Shown piece by piece: positions 1 to 6,445 of a DNA stretch of 7,465 bases. The notes under the pieces were generated by a model. That model ran no database searches. It was not told the origin of the DNA and saw only the letters and a program-made list of their open reading frames with translations. Within the stretch, counting starts at the first letter, position 1. Each line of letters opens with the position of its first letter. The stretch lies in NCBI GenBank assembly GCA_001640045.1, contig LUTY01000007.1, positions 1 to 7,465 on the forward strand. Reading direction: 5' to 3'. Source of the stretch: Candidatus Thiomargarita nelsonii (GTDB lineage: Bacteria > Pseudomonadota > Gammaproteobacteria > Beggiatoales > Beggiatoaceae). A program made the position numbers and the translations under genes.

Positions 1-1
1 C

Positions 2-1777
2 AATCTGCAAAAGCGTATATACAAGGCTGCGAAATCAGGTAAATACAAAGTAGCATTAAGCCTTAGTTACCTATTACAGGTATCACATAGCGCGGCTCTA
101 TTAGCCGTGCGACGGGTCACGACCGACAATACCGGAAAACGGACGGCGGGAGTTGACCGTAAAGTAGCAAAAACAGCGAAACAAAAGCTAGAATTGGTCA
201 AAGAAGTAAGCAACACCATCATAAACGAGTGGGACGTGTACAAACCAAAACCGGCACGCAGAGTGTATATTCCAAAAGCGAATGGAAAACAGAGACCTCT
301 GGGAATACCCACAATGATGGATAGAGCAATGCAGGCGGCGACAAAAATCGCATTAGAACCAGACTATGAGGCGAGATTCGAGCCAAACAGCTATGGTTTC
401 AGACCTGCTATGGGATGCAAGGATGCACTTGATAAGATAGCAATGCTATTAAATAAGAAACAGAAATGGATACTGGACGCGGACATAAAAGGATGCTTTG
501 ATAATATTGACCATGCTTTTCTGGCCAAGCATATTGATAAATACTGGAGACCGATAGTTAGGAAGTGGCTAAAGGCGGGATACATATTTAACAGAGAATT
601 CAACCCCACCGGAGCCGGAACGCCGCAAGGCGGAACTATATCGCCACTGCTTGCGAACATAGCCCTTGACCAAATGGAAACTGACCTGATTGAACACCTG
701 CGGGGAATTAAAGGTTGGAAAACGAAAATCGGTTCAACAACAATAAACACGGTCAGAGATAAAAAGACCAAAAAAGAATACAAGTGCAGGCAGAAGCTGA
801 AACTTGAGATAATTAGATATGCCGATGATTTTGTGGTAATCCACGAGGACAAAGATGTTATAGAGGAATCCAGAAGATATATAGAGCAATGGCTTGAGGT
901 ACGGGGTCTGATTCTTTCAGAGGAAAAGACAAAAATAGTACACTCTACGGAAGGATTTAATTTTCTAGGGTGTCATATCAGGCACTATGAAAACCGTATC
1001 AAGGGCTCATACAGATTAAAGCTGTTAAACGGCACAAAGACTGAGCAAAACCGTGCCAACGCTACATATATGATGCGAATAGAGCCGATGAAGGAAAAGA
1101 TAAAGGCGCACTGGCGTAAAGTCAGTGACAAAATTTGGAGCATGAAAACGGCACCTGCTGCCGCAGTAGTCAAAGAAATCCAGCCAATAATTACGGGCTG
1201 GGCGAATGTATATAAGGAGTTCCACTCTAGTGAAGCTTTCGGCAAACTAGATATGCTACTCTTTAAAAGACTGCTGCAATGGGCGTGTCGTAGGCACCCA
1301 AACAAGGGCAAAAAGTGGGTCGTAGAGAAATATTTCGGACACCTGAATGGCCGCAACTGGGTATTCATGGATAAGAAAGGTGACAAGATAATTGCCGCCA
1401 TTAAAGCATACTCCAAACATAAAGAGCCTACTGGTAGTTATGCCAGAGTCGGTTTCGATAGGTCATACTACGATGGTGATACACCATACTGGGCGGGCAG
1501 GCTGTCCAAAGGTTATGGAGACATAACACCGTCCAAGGCAAAAATGCTAAAGAGACAAGGTGGAAAGTGCCCTCACTGTGGGGGAACATTCACCCGTGAA
1601 GATTTATTAGAGGCTCACCACAAGACCTTCAAAAGTCGCGGGGGTGAGGATAAATATAAAAACCTGGTGTTGCTTCACCGACATTGCCATGACAAGCTCC
1701 ACGCCGAAGAAATGAAGCGTCGTAAGAAGGAAGGGCAATTTATCGGCGGGGGAAAAGACCAGCGAGCATTTTACTAA
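2..1777 (+). CDS. Group II intron reverse transcriptase-maturase with HNH endonuclease, 5' partial
   Basis: This is the multifunctional intron-encoded protein. Its maturase activity helps the intron RNA fold and splice, the HNH domain nicks the target DNA, and the RT copies the intron into it. The frame is open from base 2 with no stop, so the gene is partial at the left edge and the in-frame GTG at 107 is not the true start. By comparison with the neighbouring copy, about 19 to 56 N-terminal residues are missing, depending on which start that copy uses. 591 residues are visible. In order they carry the RT0-type region with TTDNTGKRTAGVD, RT block A with DADIKGCFDNIDH, TPQGGTISPLLANI, the active site YADD (bases 818-829), a maturase X domain around SSEAFGKLD, and an HNH domain with CPHC, the AHH catalytic histidine region and HRHCH near the C-terminus. 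All catalytic residues I can recognise are intact, so the protein looks functional. Confidence 0.95.
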   Translation, partial: NLQKRIYKAAKSGKYKVALSLSYLLQVSHSAALLAVRRVTTDNTGKRTAGVDRKVAKTAKQKLELVKEVSNTIINEWDVYKPKPARRVYIPKANGKQRPLGIPTMMDRAMQAATKIALEPDYEARFEPNSYGFRPAMGCKDALDKIAMLLNKKQKWILDADIKGCFDNIDHAFLAKHIDKYWRPIVRKWLKAGYIFNREFNPTGAGTPQGGTISPLLANIALDQMETDLIEHLRGIKGWKTKIGSTTINTVRDKKTKKEYKCRQKLKLEIIRYADDFVVIHEDKDVIEESRRYIEQWLEVRGLILSEEKTKIVHSTEGFNFLGCHIRHYENRIKGSYRLKLLNGTKTEQNRANATYMMRIEPMKEKIKAHWRKVSDKIWSMKTAPAAAVVKEIQPIITGWANVYKEFHSSEAFGKLDMLLFKRLLQWACRRHPNKGKKWVVEKYFGHLNGRNWVFMDKKGDKIIAAIKAYSKHKEPTGSYARVGFDRSYYDGDTPYWAGRLSKGYGDITPSKAKMLKRQGGKCPHCGGTFTREDLLEAHHKTFKSRGGEDKYKNLVLLHRHCHDKLHAEEMKRRKKEGQFIGGGKDQRAFY

Positions 1778-2067
1778 ACCTGACTACACTGCCGGATGTC
1801 GACCAGCAGTGGTAACATGCCGTCCAGTTGACGGGTGTTATAACAGCTTAGCGAGGGGGATTAGAGTTCTAATGACCCTTGAGCTACGCGGAAACGCAAG
1901 TTGTAACGGTAAATGGACTGAATACCGTTCAGGTTAGACGACATGCTCTGAGGAGCCGTGTGAGGTCGAAAGTCTCATGCACGGTTCTGAAGACCAGTTG
2001 GGCAGGGTGAAGTTGAAGCGCGGAACCCGAACCGATGAAAGATGTGACCGGTTCGACTGAGTTTAAC
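1778..2067 (+). ncRNA. Intron 1 3' ribozyme section (end of domain IV, domains V and VI)
   Basis: These 290 bases after the ORF stop contain no gene. They hold the distal part of domain IV, domain V and domain VI. Domain VI is a long stem-loop at about 1992-2064 closed by AGAC/GTTT with a bulged A2060. This part of the intron looks intact and able to splice. Confidence 0.8.
1953..1988 (+). ncRNA. Group II intron domain V (intron 1), canonical
   Basis: This is a 36-base hairpin starting GAGCCG and ending CGGTTCT, with a GAAA tetraloop. The catalytic triad AGC sits at 1954-1956. The lower stem pairs fully: eight pairs, one of them G-U. A two-base bulge (TG) then separates it from the upper stem TGAG/CTCA. 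This is the catalytic metal-binding element of the ribozyme, and nothing in it looks damaged. Confidence 0.92.
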
Positions 2068-2098
2068 TACATGGTGCTAGAAATATTTTGATTCGGTT
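2068..2098 (+). other. 31-bp host DNA between the two introns (3' exon of intron 1, 5' exon of intron 2)
   Basis: This short stretch starts TACATGGTGC after intron 1's terminal AAC and ends TCGGTT just before intron 2's GTGCG. Its right half contains the sequences that base-pair with intron 2's EBS2 and EBS1. Read on the minus strand and joined to 4868 onwards, it continues the displaced reading frame of the interrupted gene without a stop. Confidence 0.75.
2086..2098 (+). promoter_or_regulatory. IBS2 and IBS1 target-recognition sequences of intron 2
   Basis: TTTTGA (2086-2091, IBS2) and TCGGTT (2093-2098, IBS1) lie immediately upstream of the intron 2 5' splice site. IBS2 is perfectly complementary to TCAAAA at 2278-2283. 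IBS1 is complementary to GACCGA at 2371-2376, with one G-U pair. The order and spacing (EBS2 about 93 bases 5' of EBS1) fit group IIB domain I. The assignment is by eye and was not folded. Confidence 0.7.
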
Positions 2099-2277
2099 GT
2101 GCGACTCGTTTGGCCTAATTCGCTAACATTAGTTAGTTAAAACAAAGCCTTATACATAAAACTTACAGTATGGTGCGAAATGCTAAATGTCTATTTCGCC
2201 TAGTTAGGCAGTCGACTAGAAAGCAATGACCGGTACCACAGCTACATTCGTGGTCATCAGTGCAAGGTCTTAAAGCC

Positions 2278-2283
2278 TCAAAA
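2278..2283 (+). other. Candidate EBS2 of intron 2
   Basis: TCAAAA is the exact complement of TTTTGA at 2086-2091 in the 5' exon. It lies about 180 bases into the intron, where the EBS2 loop of domain I is expected. Confidence 0.6.
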
Positions 2284-2370
2284 GGGCAAGCGTATCAGAT
2301 AAGGACATATCCGTAAGGTCGGTAACAAAAAAGCTCCTTGGGGCTAAAAGGTTTCTAGGTGTTAAGCTTG

Positions 2371-2376
2371 GACCGA
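2371..2376 (+). other. Candidate EBS1 of intron 2
   Basis: GACCGA pairs over six positions with TCGGTT at 2093-2098, the last six bases of the 5' exon, with one G-U pair. It lies about 272 bases into the intron, as expected for the domain ID3 loop. Confidence 0.65.
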
Positions 2377-2682
2377 GGTTTAGCACGACTCGCCCGATAC
2401 ACACCCGATTAATGGGTATGACCTAAGTCCGAAATGTAAGACATACTGTAGGAACGAGGAAAAACTACGTTAGTAAGTCACTTGCCGGAGCGCAAGAGGA
2501 GTGTGCAAACACTTAGCGACAGCGTCGGGTAGGATTGAGAGGGAAGCTAATGCTAAATGAAACCATCCACGGGGGATTTTAGATACGCTGATTCACTCAA
2601 GGGAACAATTAAAAGTTATAATTTCGATGACTAGCAAATTTACTGGGCAACCAGTGATGGTAACGGTAAGATTGATTAAATT

Positions 2683-4638
2683 ATGAACATTCTTTGGAAA
2701 TACCAACATCCAGATTGGGTATTCAAATCGCATGGTGGCACCTTGCCACAAGCTTATGCCGCGAATTTAGTTTCGAGGGATATTAACGCTATCATGAAAA
2801 CCTGGGACTGGGACACCATAATCTGGAAGAAGGTACGACAACTTGTGTTCAATTTGCAAAAACGAATTTATAAGGCGGCGAAATCAGGTAGATATAAGAA
2901 AGCTAAAAGCTTGATGTACCTATTACAAAACGCCACATGCGGAGCACTACTTGCGGTTCGTAAAGTAACAACGGATAACACCGGTAAAAGAACGGCAGGT
3001 ATCGACTTCAAGAAAGCCAAAACGCCAAAGCAAAAGATGGCATTGGTCAAAGACGTTCTGGATACTATTCGTACTGGCTGGGACAAATACAAACCATTAC
3101 CCACGAAAAGGATAATGATTCCTAAAGCTAACGGTAAGCTGAGACCACTCGGCATACCTACGATTAAAGACAGAGCGATGCAAGCATCCACGAAGCTGGC
3201 AATGGAACCCTATTACGAAGCTAAGTTTGAATCTTGCCGTTATGGATTCAGACCAGGAATGGGATGCCATGACGCAGTTGATAAAATTGCAGGCACCCTA
3301 CTGAAAAAGCAAAAATGGATTCTGGACGCAGACATTAAAGGATTCTTTGACAACATAGACCATGACTTCTTAGCATTGCAAATTGATACACATTGGAGAC
3401 CAATAGTTAAGCAGTGGCTGAAAGCCGGTTACATGTTTAATAAGGAACTACACCGGACAGACACGGGGACACCGCAAGGGGGAACCATATCGCCGCTATT
3501 AGCTAATATAGCACTTGACCAAATGGAAACCGATTTAATCAAACACCTTAGAAATATTAAGGGATGGAAAATCAAAATCGGTAATGCCTCAGTAAGTCAT
3601 GTGGTAAATAAGAAGAACAAAAAGACCTACAAACTCAGGAAAAACCTGAAAATAGATGTTGTCAGGTATGCTGATGACTTTGTAGTAATCCACGAGGATA
3701 AAGAGGTTATAGAAGAATCCAAAATATTTATAGAACAATGGCTATTAACACGCGGACTAACACTATCTCAGGAGAAGACGAAGATAGTACACTCGACCGA
3801 CGGCTTTGACTTTTTGGGTCATCACATAAGGCATTATAAGAACCTTCTTGCCGGCACTTATAAACTTAAATTGTTAAATGGGTCAAAAATCGAACAGAAA
3901 CGGGCGAACGCAACGCATGTTCTCAGAGTAGAACCAACTAAAGATAAAATAAAAGGCCACTGGAGAGAAGTCAGTGACACCATTTGGAAACTAAAAAGCG
4001 TAACACCAGCACGATTAATCAAAATAGTGCAGCCGATGATTACCGGATGGGCCAACTACTACAAAACAGTCCACTCCAGTGAAGCTTTTGGAAAACGGGA
4101 CCAATTGCTCTATAAAAGATTATACCAGTGGGCGCAACGTAGGCATCCACGTAAAGGTAAACGCTGGATAGCCAAGAAGTACTTTGGCTATCATAATGGT
4201 AGAAGGTGGATGTTTATGGATGAAAAAGCTGGCAAGTTCCTGAAACCCTATGGCAAACACAAAGAAAGAACCGGAAGTTACGCAAGGGTTGGTTTTGATA
4301 GGTCATTTTACGATGGCGACTCTGCTTATTGGGCAGAACGGTATTGCTCCGGTTATGGCAACATAACTCCGTCTAAAGCAAAAATGTTGAAAAAACAAAA
4401 TGGCATCTGCCCGGTTTGCAACACCAACCTCACGAATGAGGACCTACTAGAGACACATCATATAGTTCATAGAGCTAGAGGTGGTGAAGACAAGTACTCT
4501 AATTTGGTGCTAATACACAGGCATTGCCATGATAAGATACACAAAGACGACAAAAACCTGAATAATCACGGGAATAATCAACCCGATGATGAGTCAACAA
4601 ACGATTGGGCCAACCACGTTTGGGGATTTAGCAGCTAA
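2683..4638 (+). CDS. Group II intron reverse transcriptase-maturase with HNH endonuclease
   Basis: This 651-residue intron-encoded protein would assist splicing of intron 2 and its retrohoming. Recognisable parts are the N-terminal RT0 region (WKKVRQLVFNLQKRIYKAA, about 49-67), TTDNTGKRTAGID, RT block A DADIKGFFDNIDH (215-227), TPQGGTISPLLANI (about 263-276), the active site YADD (329-332), the X/maturase region around SSEAFGKRD, and an HNH domain with CPVC (576-579), HH (592-593) and HRHCH (about 612-616). The start is uncertain: no good ribosome-binding site precedes ATG 2683, and related proteins usually begin near the WDWDTIIW segment, so ATG 2794 (MKTWDWD) is an alternative that would drop 37 residues. 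The last 30 or so residues, rich in N and D, have no counterpart in the neighbouring copy. All catalytic residues appear intact. Confidence 0.94.
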   Translation: MNILWKYQHPDWVFKSHGGTLPQAYAANLVSRDINAIMKTWDWDTIIWKKVRQLVFNLQKRIYKAAKSGRYKKAKSLMYLLQNATCGALLAVRKVTTDNTGKRTAGIDFKKAKTPKQKMALVKDVLDTIRTGWDKYKPLPTKRIMIPKANGKLRPLGIPTIKDRAMQASTKLAMEPYYEAKFESCRYGFRPGMGCHDAVDKIAGTLLKKQKWILDADIKGFFDNIDHDFLALQIDTHWRPIVKQWLKAGYMFNKELHRTDTGTPQGGTISPLLANIALDQMETDLIKHLRNIKGWKIKIGNASVSHVVNKKNKKTYKLRKNLKIDVVRYADDFVVIHEDKEVIEESKIFIEQWLLTRGLTLSQEKTKIVHSTDGFDFLGHHIRHYKNLLAGTYKLKLLNGSKIEQKRANATHVLRVEPTKDKIKGHWREVSDTIWKLKSVTPARLIKIVQPMITGWANYYKTVHSSEAFGKRDQLLYKRLYQWAQRRHPRKGKRWIAKKYFGYHNGRRWMFMDEKAGKFLKPYGKHKERTGSYARVGFDRSFYDGDSAYWAERYCSGYGNITPSKAKMLKKQNGICPVCNTNLTNEDLLETHHIVHRARGGEDKYSNLVLIHRHCHDKIHKDDKNLNNHGNNQPDDESTNDWANHVWGFSS

Positions 4639-4751
4639 CCGACAAGTCATAGAGTTCTTGGAACTTGAAGGTTCGAGCACGACTCAAGTTGTACGCAAAG
4701 ATTAAGATTGAAAGTTAAACGGCGTTTAGTGCTAGTATGTACTAATCTTAG

Positions 4752-4787
4752 GAGCTGTATGAGTTAGAAATTCTCACGTTCCGTTTT
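4752..4787 (+). ncRNA. Group II intron domain V (intron 2), with stem mismatches
   Basis: The hairpin begins GAGCTGTATGAG, has a GAAA loop and ends CTCACGTTCCGTTTT. The catalytic triad AGC is kept at 4753-4755. In the lower stem, position 5 (T) faces C and position 7 (T) faces T, where the canonical 3' strand would read CGTACGG rather than the CGTTCCG seen here. The upper stem and the two-base bulge are normal. Confidence 0.8.
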
Positions 4788-4790
4788 GAA

Positions 4791-4867
4791 GACTGGCTTT
4801 ATAGGGTGTATTCCATAAGACACTATGAAATCGGCAGGAAGGTAGTGACCTATGAGGCCAAGTTAAC
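4791..4867 (+). ncRNA. Group II intron domain VI (intron 2) with bulged branch-point A
   Basis: GGCTTTATAGG pairs over eleven positions with CCTATGAGGCC, allowing two G-U pairs. GACT then pairs with AGTT across a bulged A, and the intron ends AAC. This fixes the 3' splice site at 4867, although a second TTTAAC directly follows in the exon. Confidence 0.75.
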
Positions 4868-5020
4868 TTTAACAAAGGTGATAGATGGTTTATCACCCCA
4901 GGGAACTTGCTCCTTAAACATAACCAGGCCTGATTTTTGTGGTTTTTGCGTTTTAAAGTAAGTGTTTGCCATCATTTCCAGGTATTTTGGCATGTCCTGT
5001 TTTGAGCTTTTTTCCCAAAA
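4868..5020 (-). pseudogene. Out-of-frame 3' part of the interrupted hypothetical gene
   Basis: After codon 99 or so of the upstream ORF, the frame one base later stays open and looks protein-like. It reads SSKQDMPKYLEMMAN, continues with TYFKTQKPQKSGLVMF, then KEQVPWGDKPSITFVK up to the intron 2 junction at 4868, where the last codon ends exactly at the exon boundary. Inside the intron it runs only five more codons to TAG (4850). Removing intron 2 would carry the frame on through the 31-bp spacer (NRIKIFLAPC) towards intron 1, so the original C-terminus is lost or lies beyond the window. I do not recognise the family. Joining the two frames needs one base fewer in the six-A run at 5008-5013. 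Confidence 0.5.
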
Positions 5021-5306
5021 TGTCGATTTCCGCGTATTGAGCTTGTTGACACAACTTTTCCAATAGCCCATAAGCCTTTTGCCGCTTTTCAATTTCACGT
5101 TGAAAACGTGAAAGAAAAGTATAAGAGACAGATTGATCGGGAGGTATTTGTAAAAGTATGCGTGCGAAACCGGTTTTTATGCTATCTTGGCCATGTACAT
5201 CCCAATTGCCGGTTTTTTCCATGCATAAATACTGAGTGACTGCGATTCGCTCTATTTGAGCTTTTAAATCTTCCAGTAGATCATCTACTTTGTTTTCATT
5301 TGCCAT
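4953..5306 (-). CDS. Hypothetical protein, probably the 5' part of a frameshifted gene
   Basis: This 117-residue ORF begins MANENKVDDLLEDLKAQIERIAV. The start is well supported by a GGAG eight bases upstream (5315-5318). The sequence is charged and mainly helical in character (KVDDLLEDLKAQIERI; RFQREIEKRQKAYGLLEKL), with no membrane segment or signal peptide. I do not recognise the family and assign no function. The last 18 residues after ILGK (KLKTGHAKIPGNDGKHLL) are probably an artefact of a +1 frame change at the minus-strand run GGGAAAAAAGC, because the alternative frame gives a longer and more natural-looking C-terminus. Two group II introns lie just downstream in the opposite orientation. 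It is either a decayed gene, a sequencing error in a homopolymer, or less likely a recoded gene. Confidence 0.55.
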   Translation of the reverse strand: MANENKVDDLLEDLKAQIERIAVTQYLCMEKTGNWDVHGQDSIKTGFARILLQIPPDQSVSYTFLSRFQREIEKRQKAYGLLEKLCQQAQYAEIDILGKKLKTGHAKIPGNDGKHLL

Positions 5307-5314
5307 TTTTATAA

Positions 5315-5318
5315 CTCC
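5315..5318 (-). promoter_or_regulatory. Ribosome-binding site for the hypothetical gene
   Basis: GGAG on the minus strand stands eight bases before ATG 5306. It decides this start and argues that the ORF is, or was, translated. Confidence 0.6.
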
Positions 5319-5327
5319 AGACCATTG

Positions 5328-5408
5328 AACTACAGGGATTAATTATTAGCAGGGATAAGTTACAAAAAGATTTTGACTTATCCCTGCTAATAAATAATCC
5401 CTGTAGTT
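5328..5408. repeat. 33-bp inverted repeat with 15-base loop
   Basis: The left arm 5328-5360 starts AACTACAGGGATTA. The right arm 5376-5408 is its reverse complement with a single mismatch (32 of 33). The loop is 5361-5375. Each arm also contains CAGGGAT twice, about 17 bases apart. The element lies between the end of the DUF4116 gene and the ribosome-binding site of the hypothetical gene. It could act as a terminator-like hairpin for the former, or be a small dispersed palindromic element. No T-run follows on the minus strand, which speaks against a simple intrinsic terminator. Confidence 0.85.
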
Positions 5409-5458
5409 AAAGAAAGTGGATATTTGATAAACACTGACTTCGTATCCGCCCTCTTGCA

Positions 5459-6031
5459 CTAACCATCTTGTTGAACCGCCGCAAGGACAAACTCCCAGTC
5501 TGCTCGTAAATCCTTGCTGACATACCTAAAAGCACTGCCATTTTGTCGAATCGCCGCAAGAACAAAGTCCCAGTCAGATCTTAAATCATTGCTGGCATAC
5601 CTAAAAGCACTGCCATCTTGTTGAACAGCGGCAAGGACAATTTCCCTATCTGCCCGTAGCTTCTCGCTGGCATACCTAAGAAGCCTGCTATGTTGTTGAA
5701 CCGCCGCAAGGACAATATTCCTGTCTGCTCGTAAATCCTTGCTGGCATATCTAAACCAGCCAGATTGTTGAAGTGCCGCAAGGACAATCTCCCGGTCTGC
5801 TCGTAAATCCTTGCTGGCATACTCAAGAGCCCTGCCAGATTGTTGAACCGCCGCAAGGACAATCTCCCGGTCTGCTCGTAAATCCTTGCTGGCATACTCA
5901 AGAGCCCAGCAAGATTGTCGAACCGCCGCAAGGACAATCTCCCTGTCTGCTCGTACCTCATCGCTGGCAGACCGAAGAATAGCCTTACCATTTTGTCGAG
6001 CCGCCGCAAGGAGAATCTCCCGTTCTGGATA
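5459..6031 (-). repeat. Tandem coding repeats, 75-bp period (DUF4116 units)
   Basis: About 7.6 in-frame units of 75 bp encode LRADREIVLAAVQQ-type repeats. Two neighbouring units between about 5773 and 5922 are nearly identical in DNA over most of their length, which indicates recent duplication or conversion. One unit has lost a codon. Because the unit length is a multiple of three, gains and losses of units keep the frame. Confidence 0.9.
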
Positions 6032-6385
6032 ATTTCCATTTTCGTCGTATATCGGGGCAAACAAGTATCCTTCAGTACGCCAAAACGTCTTCACACTTCC
6101 TTGGAATACAAATTGAATTTGAAGATAACTGGCTGTTTCCATACGCATATAATCCCAACCCCACAGTTCTGCTCTATTACCATCAGAGCGCTGATGGCAA
6201 AGATCATGACCAACTCTTCTTAGATCTTCAATAATTTTTGCTATTTCTTCCCAATATTTCTCTCTGTTGTATGGTTGCAGCCTATCGGATAGCACCGTTT
6301 CTAGCCGAGACAAACGTCTTCTTCGCTCATCCTTTCCAAATTTCTCAATGTATTTTCGGGAAAATATTTTATAATCTGTATTCAT
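5459..6385 (-). CDS. DUF4116 repeat protein
   Basis: This 308-residue protein has an N-terminal region of about 118 residues without a recognised fold, rich in charged helices (KDERRRRLSRLETVL), followed by DUF4116 repeats of 25 residues with consensus LRADREIVLAAVQQ-G-A--YAS-D. I count seven full units plus a truncated eighth from residue 119. Unit 4 (ending SGWFRYASKD) is one residue short. The family's molecular role is not established; the units probably form helical pairs in a solenoid, suggesting protein binding in the cytoplasm. I see no signal peptide. I chose ATG 6385 because AGGGGA lies five bases upstream; an in-frame ATG at 6427 would add 14 residues but has no such site. The protein ends abruptly in mid-repeat (QQDG then TAG), apparently through a small indel, so a longer ancestral array is likely. 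Confidence 0.88.
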   Translation of the reverse strand: MNTDYKIFSRKYIEKFGKDERRRRLSRLETVLSDRLQPYNREKYWEEIAKIIEDLRRVGHDLCHQRSDGNRAELWGWDYMRMETASYLQIQFVFQGSVKTFWRTEGYLFAPIYDENGNYPEREILLAAARQNGKAILRSASDEVRADREIVLAAVRQSCWALEYASKDLRADREIVLAAVQQSGRALEYASKDLRADREIVLAALQQSGWFRYASKDLRADRNIVLAAVQQHSRLLRYASEKLRADREIVLAAVQQDGSAFRYASNDLRSDWDFVLAAIRQNGSAFRYVSKDLRADWEFVLAAVQQDG

Positions 6386-6390
6386 AGGTG

Positions 6391-6396
6391 TCCCCT
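6391..6396 (-). promoter_or_regulatory. Ribosome-binding site for the DUF4116 gene
   Basis: AGGGGA on the minus strand lies five bases before ATG 6385. This selects that start over the upstream in-frame ATG at 6427. Confidence 0.7.
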
Positions 6397-6445
6397 TTTT
6401 AGCCGAGTCCTTTGCAAGCCAATACATGAAGTTCTATCTAAACTA

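Larger units (their letters stand above)
1..2067 (+). mobile_element. Group II intron 1 (IIB, chloroplast-like), 5' end outside window
   Basis: The window opens inside the intron-encoded protein and runs through its stop (1777), a 3' ribozyme section, domain V (1953-1988) and domain VI. I place the 3' boundary at C2067. The domain VI stem (AGAC plus CAGTTGGG pairing with TTCGACTG plus GTTT) leaves A2060 bulged, seven bases before the terminal AAC, which is the usual branch-point geometry. Domain I, the EBS sequences and the 5' exon are off the left edge, so target specificity cannot be read. The visible protein is close to that of intron 2 (about two thirds identical by eye), but the two introns differ clearly in DNA, so this is not a recent tandem duplication. 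The CL-type assignment rests on the RT signature and the HNH tail. Confidence 0.93.
2099..2682 (+). ncRNA. Intron 2 5' ribozyme section (domains I-III and start of domain IV)
   Basis: This is gene-free structured RNA from the GTGCG 5' end to the ORF start. It contains the candidate exon-binding sites EBS2 (2278-2283) and EBS1 (2371-2376). I see many local inverted repeats typical of domain I, but I did not fold the whole section. No separate gene or promoter is evident in it. Confidence 0.8.
2099..4867 (+). mobile_element. Complete group II intron 2 (IIB, chloroplast-like), 2769 bp
   Basis: The 5' end GTGCGAC at 2099 matches the group II consensus GUGYG. The 3' end is C4867, placed by domain VI: a strong stem (GGCTTTATAGG with CCTATGAGGCC) extended by GACT/AGTT leaves an A bulged (A4860 or the adjacent A4861) about seven bases before the terminal AAC. 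The intron carries a 584-base 5' ribozyme section, a full RT-maturase-HNH ORF and a 229-base 3' section. It lies in the same orientation as intron 1, only 31 bp away, and antisense to the gene downstream. Its domain V has two stem mismatches, so self-splicing may be weakened although the protein is intact. Confidence 0.92.

Noticed and set aside
67..1416. Minus-strand ORFs opposite the intron 1 protein (67-312, 391-852, 985-1416)
   Set aside because: They lie entirely antisense to a strongly conserved RT gene, show no recognisable domains and have the composition expected of shadow frames.
2868..4055. Minus-strand ORFs opposite the intron 2 protein (2868-3191, 3858-4055)
   Set aside because: They are shadows of the RT frame. 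Similar ones appear at matching positions opposite intron 1.
1..4638. Retron or CRISPR-associated or defence reverse transcriptase
   Set aside because: Both RTs carry the X and HNH domains and sit in intron RNA with domains V and VI, which explains them fully.
4877..4897. Small hairpin GGTGATA...TATCACC just after intron 2
   Set aside because: A 7-bp stem without a clear T-run. On the minus strand it falls inside the probable coding extension, so I do not call it a terminator.
5008..5013. Programmed -1 frameshift at A AAA AAG
   Set aside because: The phase is right, but the -1 product ends after about 11 codons. The open frame is +1, so a homopolymer indel fits better.
5459..6031. CRISPR array or diversity-generating template/variable repeats
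   Set aside because: The repeats are contiguous 75-bp coding units without spacers. The nearby RTs have maturase and HNH domains and intron domain V, not the features of a diversity-generating RT, and I saw no adenine-biased variable/template repeat pair.
5581..6223. Repetitive ORFs in other frames of the DUF4116 array (5581-6060 minus; 5773-5982 and 5915-6223 plus)
   Set aside because: A 75-bp repeat keeps several frames open at once. Only the LRADREIVLAAVQQ frame matches a known repeat family and has a good ribosome-binding site.
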